Of a DNA stretch of 64,000 nucleotides, positions 27,487 to 39,114 are shown piece by piece; positions within the stretch are counted from its first letter, which is position 1, and every line of letters begins with the position of its first letter. Source of the DNA: Hymenolepis diminuta (taxonomy: Eukaryota > Platyhelminthes > Cestoda > Cyclophyllidea > Hymenolepididae); contig CAADRB010000006.1 of NCBI GenBank assembly GCA_900708905.1, positions 4,510,157-4,574,156 of the forward strand, given 5' to 3'. The notes beneath the pieces were generated by a model. That model was not told the origin of the DNA and ran no database searches. It worked only from the letters and a program-made list of their open reading frames with translations. Position numbers and translations under genes: made by a program.

Positions 27487-27764
27487 TCCCCTTCCTGTTG
27501 CTTTACTCTTACTAGAACAACCATCTACCCAATAAAATGAGATTCTAAAAATAGGCCAGTAAAGTTGCGTCGAAAAGTGCAGTTAGATAAGTTTTAAATG
27601 CTTCCTCAAAGCTCCAGCTAAATAAAATAGGGCTGTTTTAGTCAAAATTTTAAAAAGAGTTATCCAATATCATTTCTCTATTTTTATAATAAACCTCCAA
27701 TATTCGACATTTTTCTCTACGAAGTATGGTGGATGCTAATGCAAATGGCACTGTTTAAACAGTA

Positions 27765-30700
27765 CTACATCCCAACTTTCACGAGTCGATCACTTTCTTT
27801 CGTGACAAAGTTGATTATCTTCTTGTCTTGTGCCTCTTCGTATGGCTCCGTAAGCATGCAATTGGAGTAATATCCACCGGATTTGATATCAGGAGCCATC
27901 AGAGTGTAAAGAACTGCCTGACCAGCTTCCCAGTGAGTCTTGAAGAACATGCCGAATATCGAAGGAATAAATATCTAAAAAAGTACACTTAATTAAGTGG
28001 AGTTTTGTTTTCATTAAGTTAAGTGGTTAACTTTTGACGGTGGGTTTCAGTTGCTTCCGATTAATCCCACAGAATTACCTGTTAATGTCACTTTTCAGAT
28101 TCTATCAAATTGTTTCAAACTTAATGACTCGATTGTTAGGGATAAGATTCGAAGGCTTACTTCTGCCGAAATTTCGGCCAATATTAGAAATGGCCAGAAA
28201 ATTGATAACGTATTTCCCATTTTCGGTTAAAAAAGCCAATTAGAAGATATCTTCCTTCTAAATTGACAAACGCCTAAAATTCATTTTACCTTCATTAAAA
28301 CTAAACTAATCGGTCATTTTACTACCTATTTATAAAAGTTCACATCCGTAACTAACTGACGTATAATGTAATGTAAAATGCACGAATGGTGACCTGTGAT
28401 AATAGGAGAATGATTAAATTGTCTTTAATCATCCTCTATTCTTTATGCTTTATGCCAAGTTGGAAGAATTCACTGCGTCCTATGGCCTATTGCATTCTTT
28501 AATTAGCTTGAGATATTGAATTTCATGAAGTAAGCTCAAGCTTCTCTGTAGAACTGTCAGGCACTCCCAGTCGGTTTAGTTATCGCTTCCGTGACTCGAG
28601 TTTAGGTTGTTAAGTCGCATTATCCAACAAAACACCACTTTCCCCAACACCCTGATACCTACCCAACTGTTCATGTTATCTCTAGAAATACCTCTGCTCA
28701 TTTCAATTACTCACCGCAATCACCAACACCTACTAATCACTGATTACCCCTTAGTCCTCCTCTCTCATTTCAAATATTTCTGAAAATAAGCCTTAATTAT
28801 CCCAACCGTCTCTTTTGTCTATCTTGCCTTTGCGATGCAAATTGATACATATTGGAGGATTATAAAGCTCCACGAAAAGAAATCTTGATAACTAATAACC
28901 TACCTCGTCTAAAGATTCTTGCACTTTCTTCATTCTTCTTCTAACTAAAGCCATTTCCATTAATCTGCACCTATCTATTCATTTATCGTACCACCATGCC
29001 ATTTCATGTCTGATAAACTCACCGTATTAAGCACTCAAATTATTAAAGGCAAGTAATCAAGGCATGTTATTATATCTTTCTTTTTCTTATTGACATATGT
29101 CTATTATGGCATAGATTAGACTACGAATTCACTTTTTACGATGGATGAATCTTTCTTACGTAAATGCATTGGTAGTATGAAGATCACTCTTACACCTACA
29201 CGGAGTGGCTCTTTACATATTAAGGTTACAAAATAAGGGCCCTTCTGAAATGTTTCAAGCACTCATCTATAATATTTGAAATATAATAAATAATTACATT
29301 TAAGGACTTACTCCAAAATCAGGTAGAACATAACCTGGATTTACACTAAAAGGTATCACAGTCGTCTTCTCCAACTGCTTTGATAATATTACAGCATGTA
29401 CAACGTTGGCTAGTTTCACTTGAGCAAATCCTTTGATTGAGTTGAAGCCATTGCGGTCAATAAAGAAACCGTGTTTTTCAAACTGAAGCAAGTTGGAAAT
29501 ATCGTGTTACTTGGAAGATTATGAGTAGGCTGGAGTGAGAAAGCAATTAACCTACAGAACCAGAGTAGTGCTCAGCAGAAGTGATGATCGCAACTCGAGC
29601 ACCCGGTTGTGTCTTCTTCAGTAATGGAAGCAGTTCCTGTGTAAGGAGGTAATGAGATAGGTGCCCAATGCCCATTGTTGATTCGTAATGGTCTAATGTA
29701 ACACTATAGGGACCATGGCTCATAGCTGCATTATTAATGAGGAAGTCTAATCGATTTGTCTTTTTCACGAACTCTGCTGCAAACTCCTTCACGGCTTTTA
29801 GAGAGTTCAGATGAATCGGTGTATAAATGAGCTAGAAGTTAAAGAGAAAACTGTGCATTAATTTATCTATCCCAGTTTTAGGAAACGAAAGGACAAACGA
29901 GCAGGCCATTCGAACACTGATAATTTAAACAAATTTGACAATAAATTAATGAATCTATGATTTCTAAGGTGATGGAAGGCAAGATCTGCAATACTTGTGG
30001 TCATAAGTTTAGAACCCAGACGTCTTCTTCCATGAATTCGTGTGGAGAAACAAGTCATGTCAAATTGTTCTTTCCTTCAAATTAAATGTGTATTTGCATC
30101 ACGTTACTTTTTAAATCTTTACATATTATAACGCATGTTTAATTTGAAAGGTTTCACAGGATCATCAGTGAACGGAACTTCTCTATAATATTAAGTTGTT
30201 CAATTGGTACCTAAGGCATTTCTCTAGCGATAGTTAAAGGTAATGATACAAAAGCAAACGTAGAGCTACGTTTATTTATTTTTTTGTTTGTTTGTTTGTT
30301 TATTTATTTAAAGGTTCGCAAATCATAGTCATTATATGCATCGCACCTGCATCATTCCTTTTCACGGTTTAAATCTTGGTCACTGATTCAGCCTACTTAT
30401 TAGACTGGGAATTGCCACAATCCACTTGAATAAGAGATGCTCTCTTTTAATGGAGACAATGCTTCTCTCAAGTATTATGTTTCAGACATCATTATACGCA
30501 CTTTTCTTATTAGCAGAACAAGGGAATTTTGCATCTCTTATTTTCATACTGTTTTGAGCACCTTTCCTTCCATGAACAACTTCAAAAACATTATGCCACT
30601 ACAGCTTAGGGCAATTATAAAGAAAGGAAATTAAAATGACCGCATCAATTGTTAATCAGAAGGTTAATTTATTTTATACGCTAAAGATTAATTTCGAGTA

Positions 30701-32953
30701 GAATGTTCTTAAGTTTGAAGTGATTGACCGTTACTAGGGTGTCTGAGTTCAAGTTTTCGATGGCTAGCTGATAACCAGAGTGCTATCATCAGCAAGATCT
30801 TTTCGTCATGCCTTCACCTGCATGTCCATCAAATTTTACAAGAGAGTCAAGTTATTGTTGGACAACACCCTCTTATTCGACTTACCTCTAAGCACCTAGT
30901 GGAATTCCCATTGTTTTAACCAATCTCATGGTCTTCGCCAACTCTAAGCTCATAAAACCTGATTCATGCATTCCGGTTTCCACCAGGCAGCTACCCGGCA
31001 CTCTTCTCTCCAACTGCAACCAGCCAACTCCCACAGCTTGGTATCCCAGCCGGCTCCGCTTTATCTGCAATTTCTACTTCCAGCACTTCATCTACTTACT
31101 ACCCTTGTAGCCCCTCTTTCCCCCTTCTCTGCTACCTTTCGTCAAAGTATCGTTCTTATAAAATCACTTCCCTTTTTCTTCAATCTGGGTAGCTTCATCA
31201 TGTGATTCTAGTTTTATCTCGCAACAACTGATGAGTCTCTAGTTCTGTCTCTCATCAAGTAATAGACGGCTGAAAGATGACAAGTGGATGCATTCTTTCA
31301 TAAATTTTTGAAATTTTTAAAAATTATATACTTATAATATTAAAATACAATCTGAATAACTCCCATCAATTAAATGGGAGAAAATTAAATGATCGTTTCG
31401 ATTCCAGAGGTTACAAATGGTCAAAGTCGACCATTCCACAGATACGTGTGGTAATTATTCAGGGCTCTATGATCAGATGACAAGGTAAATGTTACGAGCA
31501 TTGTGTCGCCTTCTCAAAATTATGCGCCTTCAAATGCCAAGATTTTTAAAATAGTTGGCGCTCCTATTATAAGCTGTCTGAATTCCTTCTTTCGTTAATT
31601 GTTTGCCGGCTATGCTCTAAGCTTAGATTTTGGTATTTATTCAAAGAGGAAAATACTGATCAATTAGTGCCATGCACCACTTTAAGGCAAACAGGTGCAA
31701 AGCATGCAAAATTGCAGCCCAAAATTGATTGGTTAGATGACTTTTTTCAACTTCAGAATTGGAGTGATTTTAAGACAATCTTTAGAAAGGAACAATCCAT
31801 GGTTGTCCTTGAAAGTATGGGAAGAATTTGCCAAATTTATATTGAAAGTTTCAGAGGTTAATAAAGTGAGCATATTTGCTCGAGCCGTTTTCCATTTAAA
31901 CAATTATTTGCGTATGGTAACACCGGTGTAAATTCTATTCTTCTGAGTAAGCTGCTTTGACGTTGTCTATCTCTTTCTCCATAGAATGTCTTGAAAACTA
32001 AATGGTCGTCACCTCTAGTCCAAATGAATTAGTGGGTCACCTGGACAAGTTGCGACCGATGAAAAGGGGAGCATCTTTGAATATTTCTGATTTCTTACTG
32101 GGTAAGATGTCAGTAAGCAATCAGTATAAGCAAAATTAGAGCAGGCTTTGAAAATAATATTTGCGTAACAATAGAATTCTAGAATTGAAGAGTCTCCATT
32201 TTTGCCTCGAGGTCTGAGTTTCTGTCTATTTGTTAATCTTGTAATATCCGCCTTTGTCTTATTATCTGTATCTCAGATATGTAAATAAAAGTATCCCATT
32301 GTATACAAGTCTTGCATTTTGGATTGTCGAAACACAATTTTAACTACTAAATACACTGTGTTGAATAGAATATTCATTTTAGCTTTGGAAAAAATTAGAA
32401 CCTTAAAGAAATATAATTACAAACTTTAAAAATCACGTCAAGAGTTTTCAATCCTCTATTTTAGCTACCCTGATAGTCAGATAGAAAATAAGCACTCTAA
32501 ACATGTTCCGATTTGATACTTTGAATTTTGTGTATTAAGCTCCATCATTAACTTAAGACACTGTTTTTCTTTATAAATTTCAGTTTTATGATTATTAGGT
32601 GGGATTTTGACACAACTCACTTGAGATTCCTTCACCGGAGTTAGATCTCTCAGTACCCGCTCATCAGCAAAATCGAATTTCGTGCGTTCGCCTGCCTGAC
32701 CATACAGACGAAGAATAGTTTCCTTTATGGTATTAAAATGTTTCGCCGACTGACATCCAATATAAACCGTGGCGCCTCTTCGAGCTAATTCTGCGGCTAC
32801 TTCGACACCCATGAATGAGGGACCATCAGTCACGAGAGCTACCTTGCCATCAAGTCGTCCCCGAATGTGACACAGACACGATTGTGGCCAGTAGCGCATC
32901 AGAAGTCCAATTCCAAAGGCGAGGAGAAAAATGACGACTGCTAGGGTACGCAT
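27765..32953 (-). CDS. membrane-anchored short-chain dehydrogenase (RDH-like), likely pseudoenzyme, copy 1
   Basis: Four-exon gene of the retinol-dehydrogenase-like SDR family, 329 residues, a normal length for the family. Exons on the minus strand: 32953-32621, 29831-29556, 29482-29312 and 27974-27765, all joined in phase 0 with GT-AG borders. The protein has an N-terminal hydrophobic anchor (about residues 4-19) followed by a Rossmann fold. Key motifs are degraded. TGxxxGIG reads TDGPSFMG (42-49), losing two of three glycines. NNAG reads NNAA (144-147). The structural Asn of the catalytic tetrad is Gly167. The YxxxK motif is FAQVK, so the catalytic Tyr is Phe222 while Lys226 remains. Ser196 is kept. 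Exons, splice sites and frame are intact, so this is not a decayed pseudogene; loss of oxidoreductase activity is an inference. Intron 1 is 2.8 kb and intron 3 is 1.3 kb. Confidence 0.85.
29832..32620 (-). other. intron 1 of SDR copy 1
   Basis: Intron between GTGAGT (donor, minus strand, beginning at 32620) and an acceptor ttctag ending at 29832. It contains a (TTTG)n/(TTTA)n run (30271-30310), a C/T-rich island (about 30970-31140) and several short open frames on both strands that I regard as chance. Confidence 0.7.
30271..30310. repeat. (TTTG)n/(TTTA)n low-complexity repeat
   Basis: Tetranucleotide run within the SDR intron 1; the identical run is at 59781-59820. Confidence 0.85.
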
Positions 32954-34227
32954 GACAATCTACTGAATGCTCGAAGTGGCTTTTGTAAAAGCGTCTCTGC
33001 TTTTGCTCACATTAGTTTGTAAATTGCAGAAGCGAGCCGAAGTAATGTTGTAGCAATTGGTTTCACACATTCTTTGACAACGTGTTTCTGTGATTTTTTT
33101 TGTGTGCACTAATGTGAGTGGTAGATTTTATTGGTTAAGTTGTTCTGTGCTTGTGTGAAAACTTATCTTAAACAATCTGGATAAAACAGTAAATGCGTAG
33201 TTTCTTTCTTCATGTTAGTGACTTGAGGTATAAAAACTATTATACTTATTGTTAAATATACTATTTTCCCTTAATAATTGACCTTTCACTCATTTTTACT
33301 ACGAAATGTGCGTGATTGACAGATCTTCCTAAGTGGCCTCCTCGAAATTTATCCCTTTTAATAATATAGTAATTAGAAAATAGCAGAGGGTGTCTTAGCA
33401 AACTTGTATTGCTTTATATAGTACGTGCACCCACAAACGCGTATAAGTAATACAATCGTTGTTGCGATACTTTCAGCAGAACTAGAGACAAAACAGAACT
33501 CGCCTGAAGATAAGGATGTAGATCAAGATCTTACAGATTTTTGGGTCCAGGGTTTCATTTGGCACTGACAGAAAATGAGTGCGAGAGTAAGAATAAATGT
33601 GCAAAGTGAGAGTGTTAACCGTGTTATCATACAAAGCCAAATTGATTTTCTGCAGATATTTGTTTGATAAGGGACTTTAAAATGCATAATCACATCACGG
33701 TAAGGACAATGGAAGAAGGACTTACTGTTACTGTGTGATGTTCTCAGCCTTCTTCTCAATGGCTGGACCTTACATGGTTTGCATTATATAGTCAACAGGG
33801 GAGTTCAATACGCATGGGCGTTGGTTGCGATATGCAAGTCAAATAAGGCATGAAAAGGTTTGATTAAATGCAAGAGAACAAACTGGTAGAACAATAGCAA
33901 ACGGCTAAGAACTATCCATAGCTAGGGTCATAAAGTCTAAACGGATAGAAGACAGACACCTCAATTACACATCGTCCAAATCTGAACATATGAAGTAGTA
34001 ACATATGCTGCAAAAGTATTTAAGGCCAACTAATACCAGGGTATTCCGGTAGGTCTAAGTAGTGGCAAGCATGTAAATCCGCCTGCATATTTATAGGGAA
34101 GTCAAAGCCTTGGATTCTATCCTGGTTTTATAGGATGGAAGTGAGCGGATCATCAATAACTGTTTATTTGTGAACAGTTTTTCATTCGCATACTTGGATA
34201 CGTCTTTGCAATACAGTTGATACATAC
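32954..34227. other. 5' flank of SDR copy 1, no gene seen
   Basis: About 1.3 kb between the SDR start codon and the partial LTR. The only open frame of note (33523-33759, minus) has no recognisable motif. Any SDR promoter should lie here; I could not identify a convincing core promoter. Confidence 0.5.
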
Positions 34228-34490
34228 TGTTACACATAAGAAAATGATATTCTTTCCAAAATAATTCTTATATGTTAGATTCTTTGTTTGCCGCCTCTTA
34301 ATTCGTGCTTCTTTTAATTCTCTTTTATTCGAATGAATTTACTTACATCACGGTTGTAAACGGCGGATAACATAAATCGACCTACGCAAACGTGTGTCTT
34401 ATCTCGTGTTATAACGTTAAGAAGATCTATCGGGGTCACATCGGTCGAATAGATGGAATAAGTCAAGTCACTCATGTCGTCAGATCAGTT
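34228..34490 (-). mobile_element. partial LTR, reverse orientation, cut by a gap
   Basis: Begins TGTTACACATAAG, the reverse complement of the LTR end (…TAACA). It matches the other LTRs in reverse, including the AATAAA segment (ttttattcgaatgaattt) and the 'cggttgtaaacgg' segment, to about 34410. The remaining 80 bp match poorly. The N gap follows directly. The same partial LTR is at 63738-64000 in copy 2. Confidence 0.65.
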
Positions 34491-34664
34491 NNNNNNNNNN
34501 NNNNNNNNNNNNNNNNNNNNNNNNNNNNNNNNNNNNNNNNNNNNNNNNNNNNNNNNNNNNNNNNNNNNNNNNNNNNNNNNNNNNNNNNNNNNNNNNNNNN
34601 NNNNNNNNNNNNNNNNNNNNNNNNNNNNNNNNNNNNNNNNNNNNNNNNNNNNNNNNNNNNNNNN
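34491..34664. other. assembly gap (174 N)
   Basis: Run of N. It is flanked on the left by a reverse LTR and on the right by a 54-bp sequence (34665-34718) that is the exact reverse complement of 45283-45336, the left flank of the second gap. Confidence 1.
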
Positions 34665-34718
34665 TTTTCATTCTTGGTCTTCGGTCTCCTTGCCATGCTA
34701 AGATTCAACTCAGACTTC
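34665..34718. repeat. 54-bp gap-flanking repeat, copy 1
   Basis: Identical to the reverse complement of 45283-45336. Both copies start exactly at an N gap, so the shared sequence probably continues inside both gaps. Confidence 0.9.
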
Positions 34719-35702
34719 CGTTCCTCTCCACAGCTAAATGAGAACTTCCTTGTGCGATTTCCACTTGTCTTTTTAGTCTATTTTTCCTATTTCCATTTAA
34801 TATTTTATTTGTGCCTATAAAACTCTGCGTTCTACAAGATCTAAAGCTAAATGACATTCGCTCGTTTAAAATTTTAATTTCATTTATGAGAACAGATTTG
34901 ATTCAACATGCCATCCACTTGTGTCCCTTGTCTATGGCAACAAAGGGAAAATGACAGTTGACCCTTGCTTTAGTATAGCATAGTAACATAATTCATTAAA
35001 TTAACCTGGATTATCCCTATCCATACATTGCTGGCTACAATGGATTATGCACTTTTTACAAATCATCAGCGATTTCGCCTCACAGAAGATGGACAAGTAA
35101 TCTGTCAACAATCCCAGTCAAAGGAATCAATACATTTCAGTCTTACTTTACACAAACAACAATTCACACGTAACTGACCATTCGAATATTCTAATTAAAT
35201 TATCTTTTGTAGACATTGTCTGGACCCAGAAATGCTTTGAAATAGTTTCATCCTGCTTAACTCATCTACAGTGACTATGAAAGCAGTTGTCATTTTGATA
35301 GCATGGGAGAGAATTTTCAGCTTTACGACGCACACTACCTTTAAAACGGATTCCTTAAAAGTCATCAAAAATGTATTTGTTTCCTTAAATTGGATGAAGC
35401 AGACACTGAGCCTGAATCATTGTCATTAAAGTGTGAGTTAATCCATTACGGAACCTGAATGGGAGATGAAAGGCACAATCAGCATAATTGAACTGTTTCA
35501 AACAAAAATCATAATTGTGTCTAAATTACGTTTAAAATATTGTGATAAATATATTATACAATCCAATTCATTTGTACAAATTAGGGATGAACATTTTGTT
35601 GAGTAAATTAGTACTGTAAATTTTTAAGCAGCATTATTATTTATGTTAACACTACAAATGTACTTGCAAGAACACAGTACCAGTAAGTTAGGTATATGAA
35701 AT
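34719..35702. other. intergenic, no gene seen
   Basis: AT-rich sequence between gap 1 and the solo LTR. No open frame with recognisable content. Confidence 0.5.
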
Positions 35703-36010
35703 CGTTATGATCAGCTCTTCTCTCTAGGATACCGTAGCCGGCTCTTAGATTCCTTGAGAAATTGTCCTAGTTGTAAATACAGCCTGATGACACCACAATA
35801 CGAAACGACCCATGACAACGAACCATGACTAAAAATGACGCACGTTTTCGTGTCGGCAGGCCAAGTTATATTAAGTAGTATTTACAACCGCAGTGTAGAT
35901 AAATTCATTTGAATAAAAAGAAATATAAAATAATGTGTATCAAAAGGTAAAATATAAAGAAACCTCCACATGAGAGTTGTTTAAAGAAAATATATATTTC
36001 TTCATTGCCG
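35703..36010 (+). mobile_element. solo LTR upstream of YPEL5
   Basis: About 300 bp that align over most of their length with the LTRs at 43579, 45820 and 54880. Shared blocks include 'gctcttctct..taggata', 'acaccac.atac.aaacga', 'tatttacaaccg..gt..ataaattcattcgaataaaa' (this copy 'catttgaataaaa') and the A/T-rich end. No internal region or second LTR follows. Its end lies about 245 bp before the YPEL5 start codon, in the same orientation, so it forms much of the proximal 5' flank of that gene. No exact target-site duplication was found. Confidence 0.65.
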
Positions 36011-36253
36011 AAGGAATTTACACTTAATTCTGCCATTATTTCCCATTTTCTAATGAATATATTAATATTTTAACTTAATCTTGCGAAAAGTATTTTTACT
36101 AAAATAAAATTAATTCATTATGTCTAAGTTGTAATAATAAGCAGTTTTTATAAATGTTATTAACCAGAGTAGTGGTGTTTAAAATTTGGAAACATATGTT
36201 TGCTCGGGCGCTAAACTTAAGGGACGGTTTTATTAGAAAAATAAAAGGCAGTG

Positions 36254-36712
36254 ATGGGTCGTTTATTTATCGAACATTTGGGTGGAGAACGAGTTTTCGT
36301 TTGTCACTGTCAAACGCCTTTGACAAACAGAGATGAATTACTTAGTACAAGATTCACTGGATCTACCGGTCGAGCCTTCCTATTTCATCGTGTCGTTAAT
36401 GTTACATTTAGTGAAATTCAGGTGCGGTAAACTGTTTAACATATTATATTTGACTACTTTATCTATATCGTGTTTTTATCTTTATTTTGTAAGGATCGCG
36501 TTATGATCACTGGTCGTCACCTTGTACGTGATGTCCTTTGTATCAACTGCAAGCAGAAGCTCGGTTGGATGTATGAGTACGCAATGGAGGAAAGCCAACG
36601 CTATAAGGAAGGGAAAGTTATCCTCGAGGAAGCTCTTATTTATGAGCTGAAAGAGAACGCGGATCCCACTCCAGAAGATGATCCCCTTTATCTGGCCACG
36701 AGCGCATATTAA
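36254..36712 (+). CDS. YPEL5: Yippee-like zinc-binding protein (YPEL5)
   Basis: Two-exon gene: 36254-36421 and 36494-36712, with a 72-nt intron (donor GTGCGG, acceptor tgtaag) in phase 0. The product has 128 residues against 121 for human YPEL5. It follows the YPEL5 pattern along its whole length: MGRLF…HLGG at the start, [30 protein letters not shown], and [19 protein letters not shown]. Yippee proteins are small single-domain zinc proteins; YPEL5 is linked in animals to the CTLH/GID ubiquitin-ligase complex. The second knuckle C72-x-x-C75 is intact, but the first reads C17-H-C19, one residue shorter than the CxxC of other members. The frame is preserved, so a one-codon deletion is more likely than a sequencing indel. 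The C-terminal tail is acidic and diverged. Confidence 0.93.
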
Positions 36713-39014
36713 TTTTCCATGTTTATTTGAGACTTCTGTTTGGCTATACAACTCTTTCATGTGCTCTCTCGGCAATAATTGATCCAGGCATGAATTTTTT
36801 CTCTTTATTCTATCTGATTGTAGGTTTTCCCGCTCTGTGTATATCTGTCCTTTTCATGAGCTTCAGCATATAATCTTATTCCTTTCTATCTGCTTTGAGT
36901 TTGATTGTATTTCTGATTAAGCAGGTGGGATTGAATGTCAGTAAGTGTTTTATGTAGATATCTAACTATTGGAAAACTTTAGGATGGCCTTCTCACTTTA
37001 ACATATCTAACTCCTCTAATCTCGATTGTTATTTGGTTTTTTCTGTTCAGAAGCTTTACTGTGATATTAAACTGGAAAGGGGTACGACCTCAGAAACGTT
37101 TATTGGTTAGTCCTAAATATTCTACTTATTTGCCATGTTGTCTAAGTTTGCCCTTTAATAGGACGAAGTGAAGCTTAGCCTAGGCGACCACCTACTACGC
37201 AGTCCACCTAATTTATATCAGACACATCGGCTCTTGTGACAATCACAGACAGTGCTCAAATCACTGACTTCTGTAACCAGTGAGGAAGGTATCTCGGCGG
37301 CGATTGTATTTTCAACCTTTCATCTACGTAACTCTTGTTCTATAGGACTATGATGCAAGGTGGACAGACTCATGCCAGGTCCATTTCACAACCGATATCG
37401 TCACACTTTAATAATCTTGGGTCTGGACGGGTTGTCACAACTATGATGGTCGCTGGGTTTGATGACGTGTTGTAAGGTTATACAATAGCTCCCATTAAGG
37501 AATGACAATAATTCGATCGATATAATTTCGTTAGATTGATGACTTGATCTCGAGTGCCATCGGTGATTGCATAACTAATTTCTGTCCGTCACTTACGGAA
37601 CGGTCGCATTTACCATTCCTCTCTGGATTACAACTATTTTAACGAAAGTGAGTAGAGTAAAGGAGGCAGAGGAGTGTTTGTTTAAAGGAGTGGAAGAAAG
37701 AGAATTGAAAAATTGGAATGCATTTACACTATATTTATTTATCCGACATAGCCTGATGGTGCGGAAAGTGAACAAGATGTGTGATCTTCAATTCCAGTAA
37801 GACAAACTTTTTCAAATTCTAAACTTGAGAATAGGAGAAGCCTTCCAAGGTATTGTGGCTTTAGGAAATCATATTCATTCATTTCAACATCGATAGGATC
37901 ACAAAAAATATGAATAAGCTAAACTAATCACTTTAAGACGGCGTACAGGCTGATTTAAAATTATTATTATATAAACAGAGGGATACAATCAACTGAATAG
38001 TTGATAAGTGATGGAACAAAGGTGAACATGCAACTTTATCACGCTAAACTTTATCTCAAGACCGGGATACAGAAATTCACCAGTGGGTGTAAAATTTCCA
38101 TATTCTGGTGAGGAATTTAAACGAGTGAACTAGATACTCTATTTTGACTTTTTGAAGTATTCAGATATTTTCATCTTTCCAATATTACACATATTTAACA
38201 CTTGTTTATTTTGCAATAATCTCCAGTTTTTAATTTCCCTTGGGAAAGGAGGGTTATCGTAAACTGAAATGCATTTTATAGTAAATCCATTTAGAAGACG
38301 TACTGATAATGCTCCCCAAAATTCATAAATTTTTTATTACCAAACTCTAGTTTGTAGTTTATACTAATTTAGTGAGCATTGGCTATTTTTTGCTCAAACT
38401 ATGAAAAATTGACAGCCGATCTACCAGTTGAGTTTAGCGATTTAGTTACCTGTTGTGGTTTGAACTCCTACCAATAGCATCGCATTCAAACGAACCAAAA
38501 TTATGCGATTTTAATTAATATGTACTGTAATTTAGGATGAATAAGTCCATATTAATTCTATGAATGTTTTCATTCTAGTAAATGAGATTCTCTACATTGA
38601 ACTTATTTCAAATCGTATGTCATTAATGAAGGGTCATATCAGAAAGTAATTGATTAAATTTGCAACTAAGGGAAAAGTAGAAATAGAGGATACAATAACT
38701 AGTATTACATTTATTACAAGGGAAGAGAGTAAGCACTCTTTATCTTGATTCTAAAATTATAGTTTAGCTTGTATTTATAAACGATCTGAATCGTTAACTT
38801 AATGTTGAATTAAGCTGAACCCGAACGTGAACCAAGTAAAAGATATACTTTAAAACCAGAATGAAAATTATTTGTAAATGAATCATCCGACATACAGTTG
38901 CTATTTGGCTTCTCTTATATATGTATTATAATTTTTATTGCTCAAAAAATTATTTTAACACATTTCAATTAAAATAAACAAAACATATATAATAGTATCT
39001 CTGATTGAGCAAAG
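36713..39014. other. intergenic between YPEL5 and carboxypeptidase
   Basis: About 2.3 kb with no recognisable gene. It includes the YPEL5 3' untranslated region, whose end I could not place, and AT-rich sequence. Confidence 0.5.
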
Positions 39015-39021
39015 TATATAA
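39015..39021 (+). promoter_or_regulatory. TATA-box-like element
   Basis: TATATAA, 94 bp upstream of the carboxypeptidase start codon, in an AT-rich context that makes chance occurrence likely. Confidence 0.25.
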
Positions 39022-39114
39022 ATTTCATTTCAACCTAGAAATTTGTTTGTCCTTGTCAATTAATGTTGGTAAAGATTCTGCGGGAGATTGTCTCAACTTT
39101 ATTTATCAGTTGCA

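Larger units (their letters stand above)
26931..34490. repeat. 7,560-bp duplicated block, copy 1
   Basis: The sequence is repeated at 56441-64000 with a constant offset of 29,510 and no difference found where compared, including intron sequence, a (TTTG)n run and a 9-C run. Bases just left of the block differ (aggatcacta versus ctctagccat). The right end of this copy is an N gap; the other copy ends at the window edge, so the true length is unknown. It contains the complete SDR gene and a partial LTR. Confidence 0.95.

Noticed and set aside
31223..31290. CTGATGAG motif suggesting a hammerhead ribozyme
   Set aside because: The following sequence does not form stem II and lacks GAAA at the proper place; occurs once per duplicated block by chance.
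31667..31931. Overlapping plus-strand frames inside SDR intron 1
   Set aside because: Antisense to the SDR gene, no motif, no splice context; treated as chance.
35780..35815. CTGATGA…GAAAC in the solo LTR resembling a hammerhead core
   Set aside because: The intervening bases are not self-complementary and the other LTR copies lack CTGATGA, so it is a copy-specific change.
36482..36775. 97-codon minus-strand frame across YPEL5
   Set aside because: Shadow of the YPEL5 second exon.
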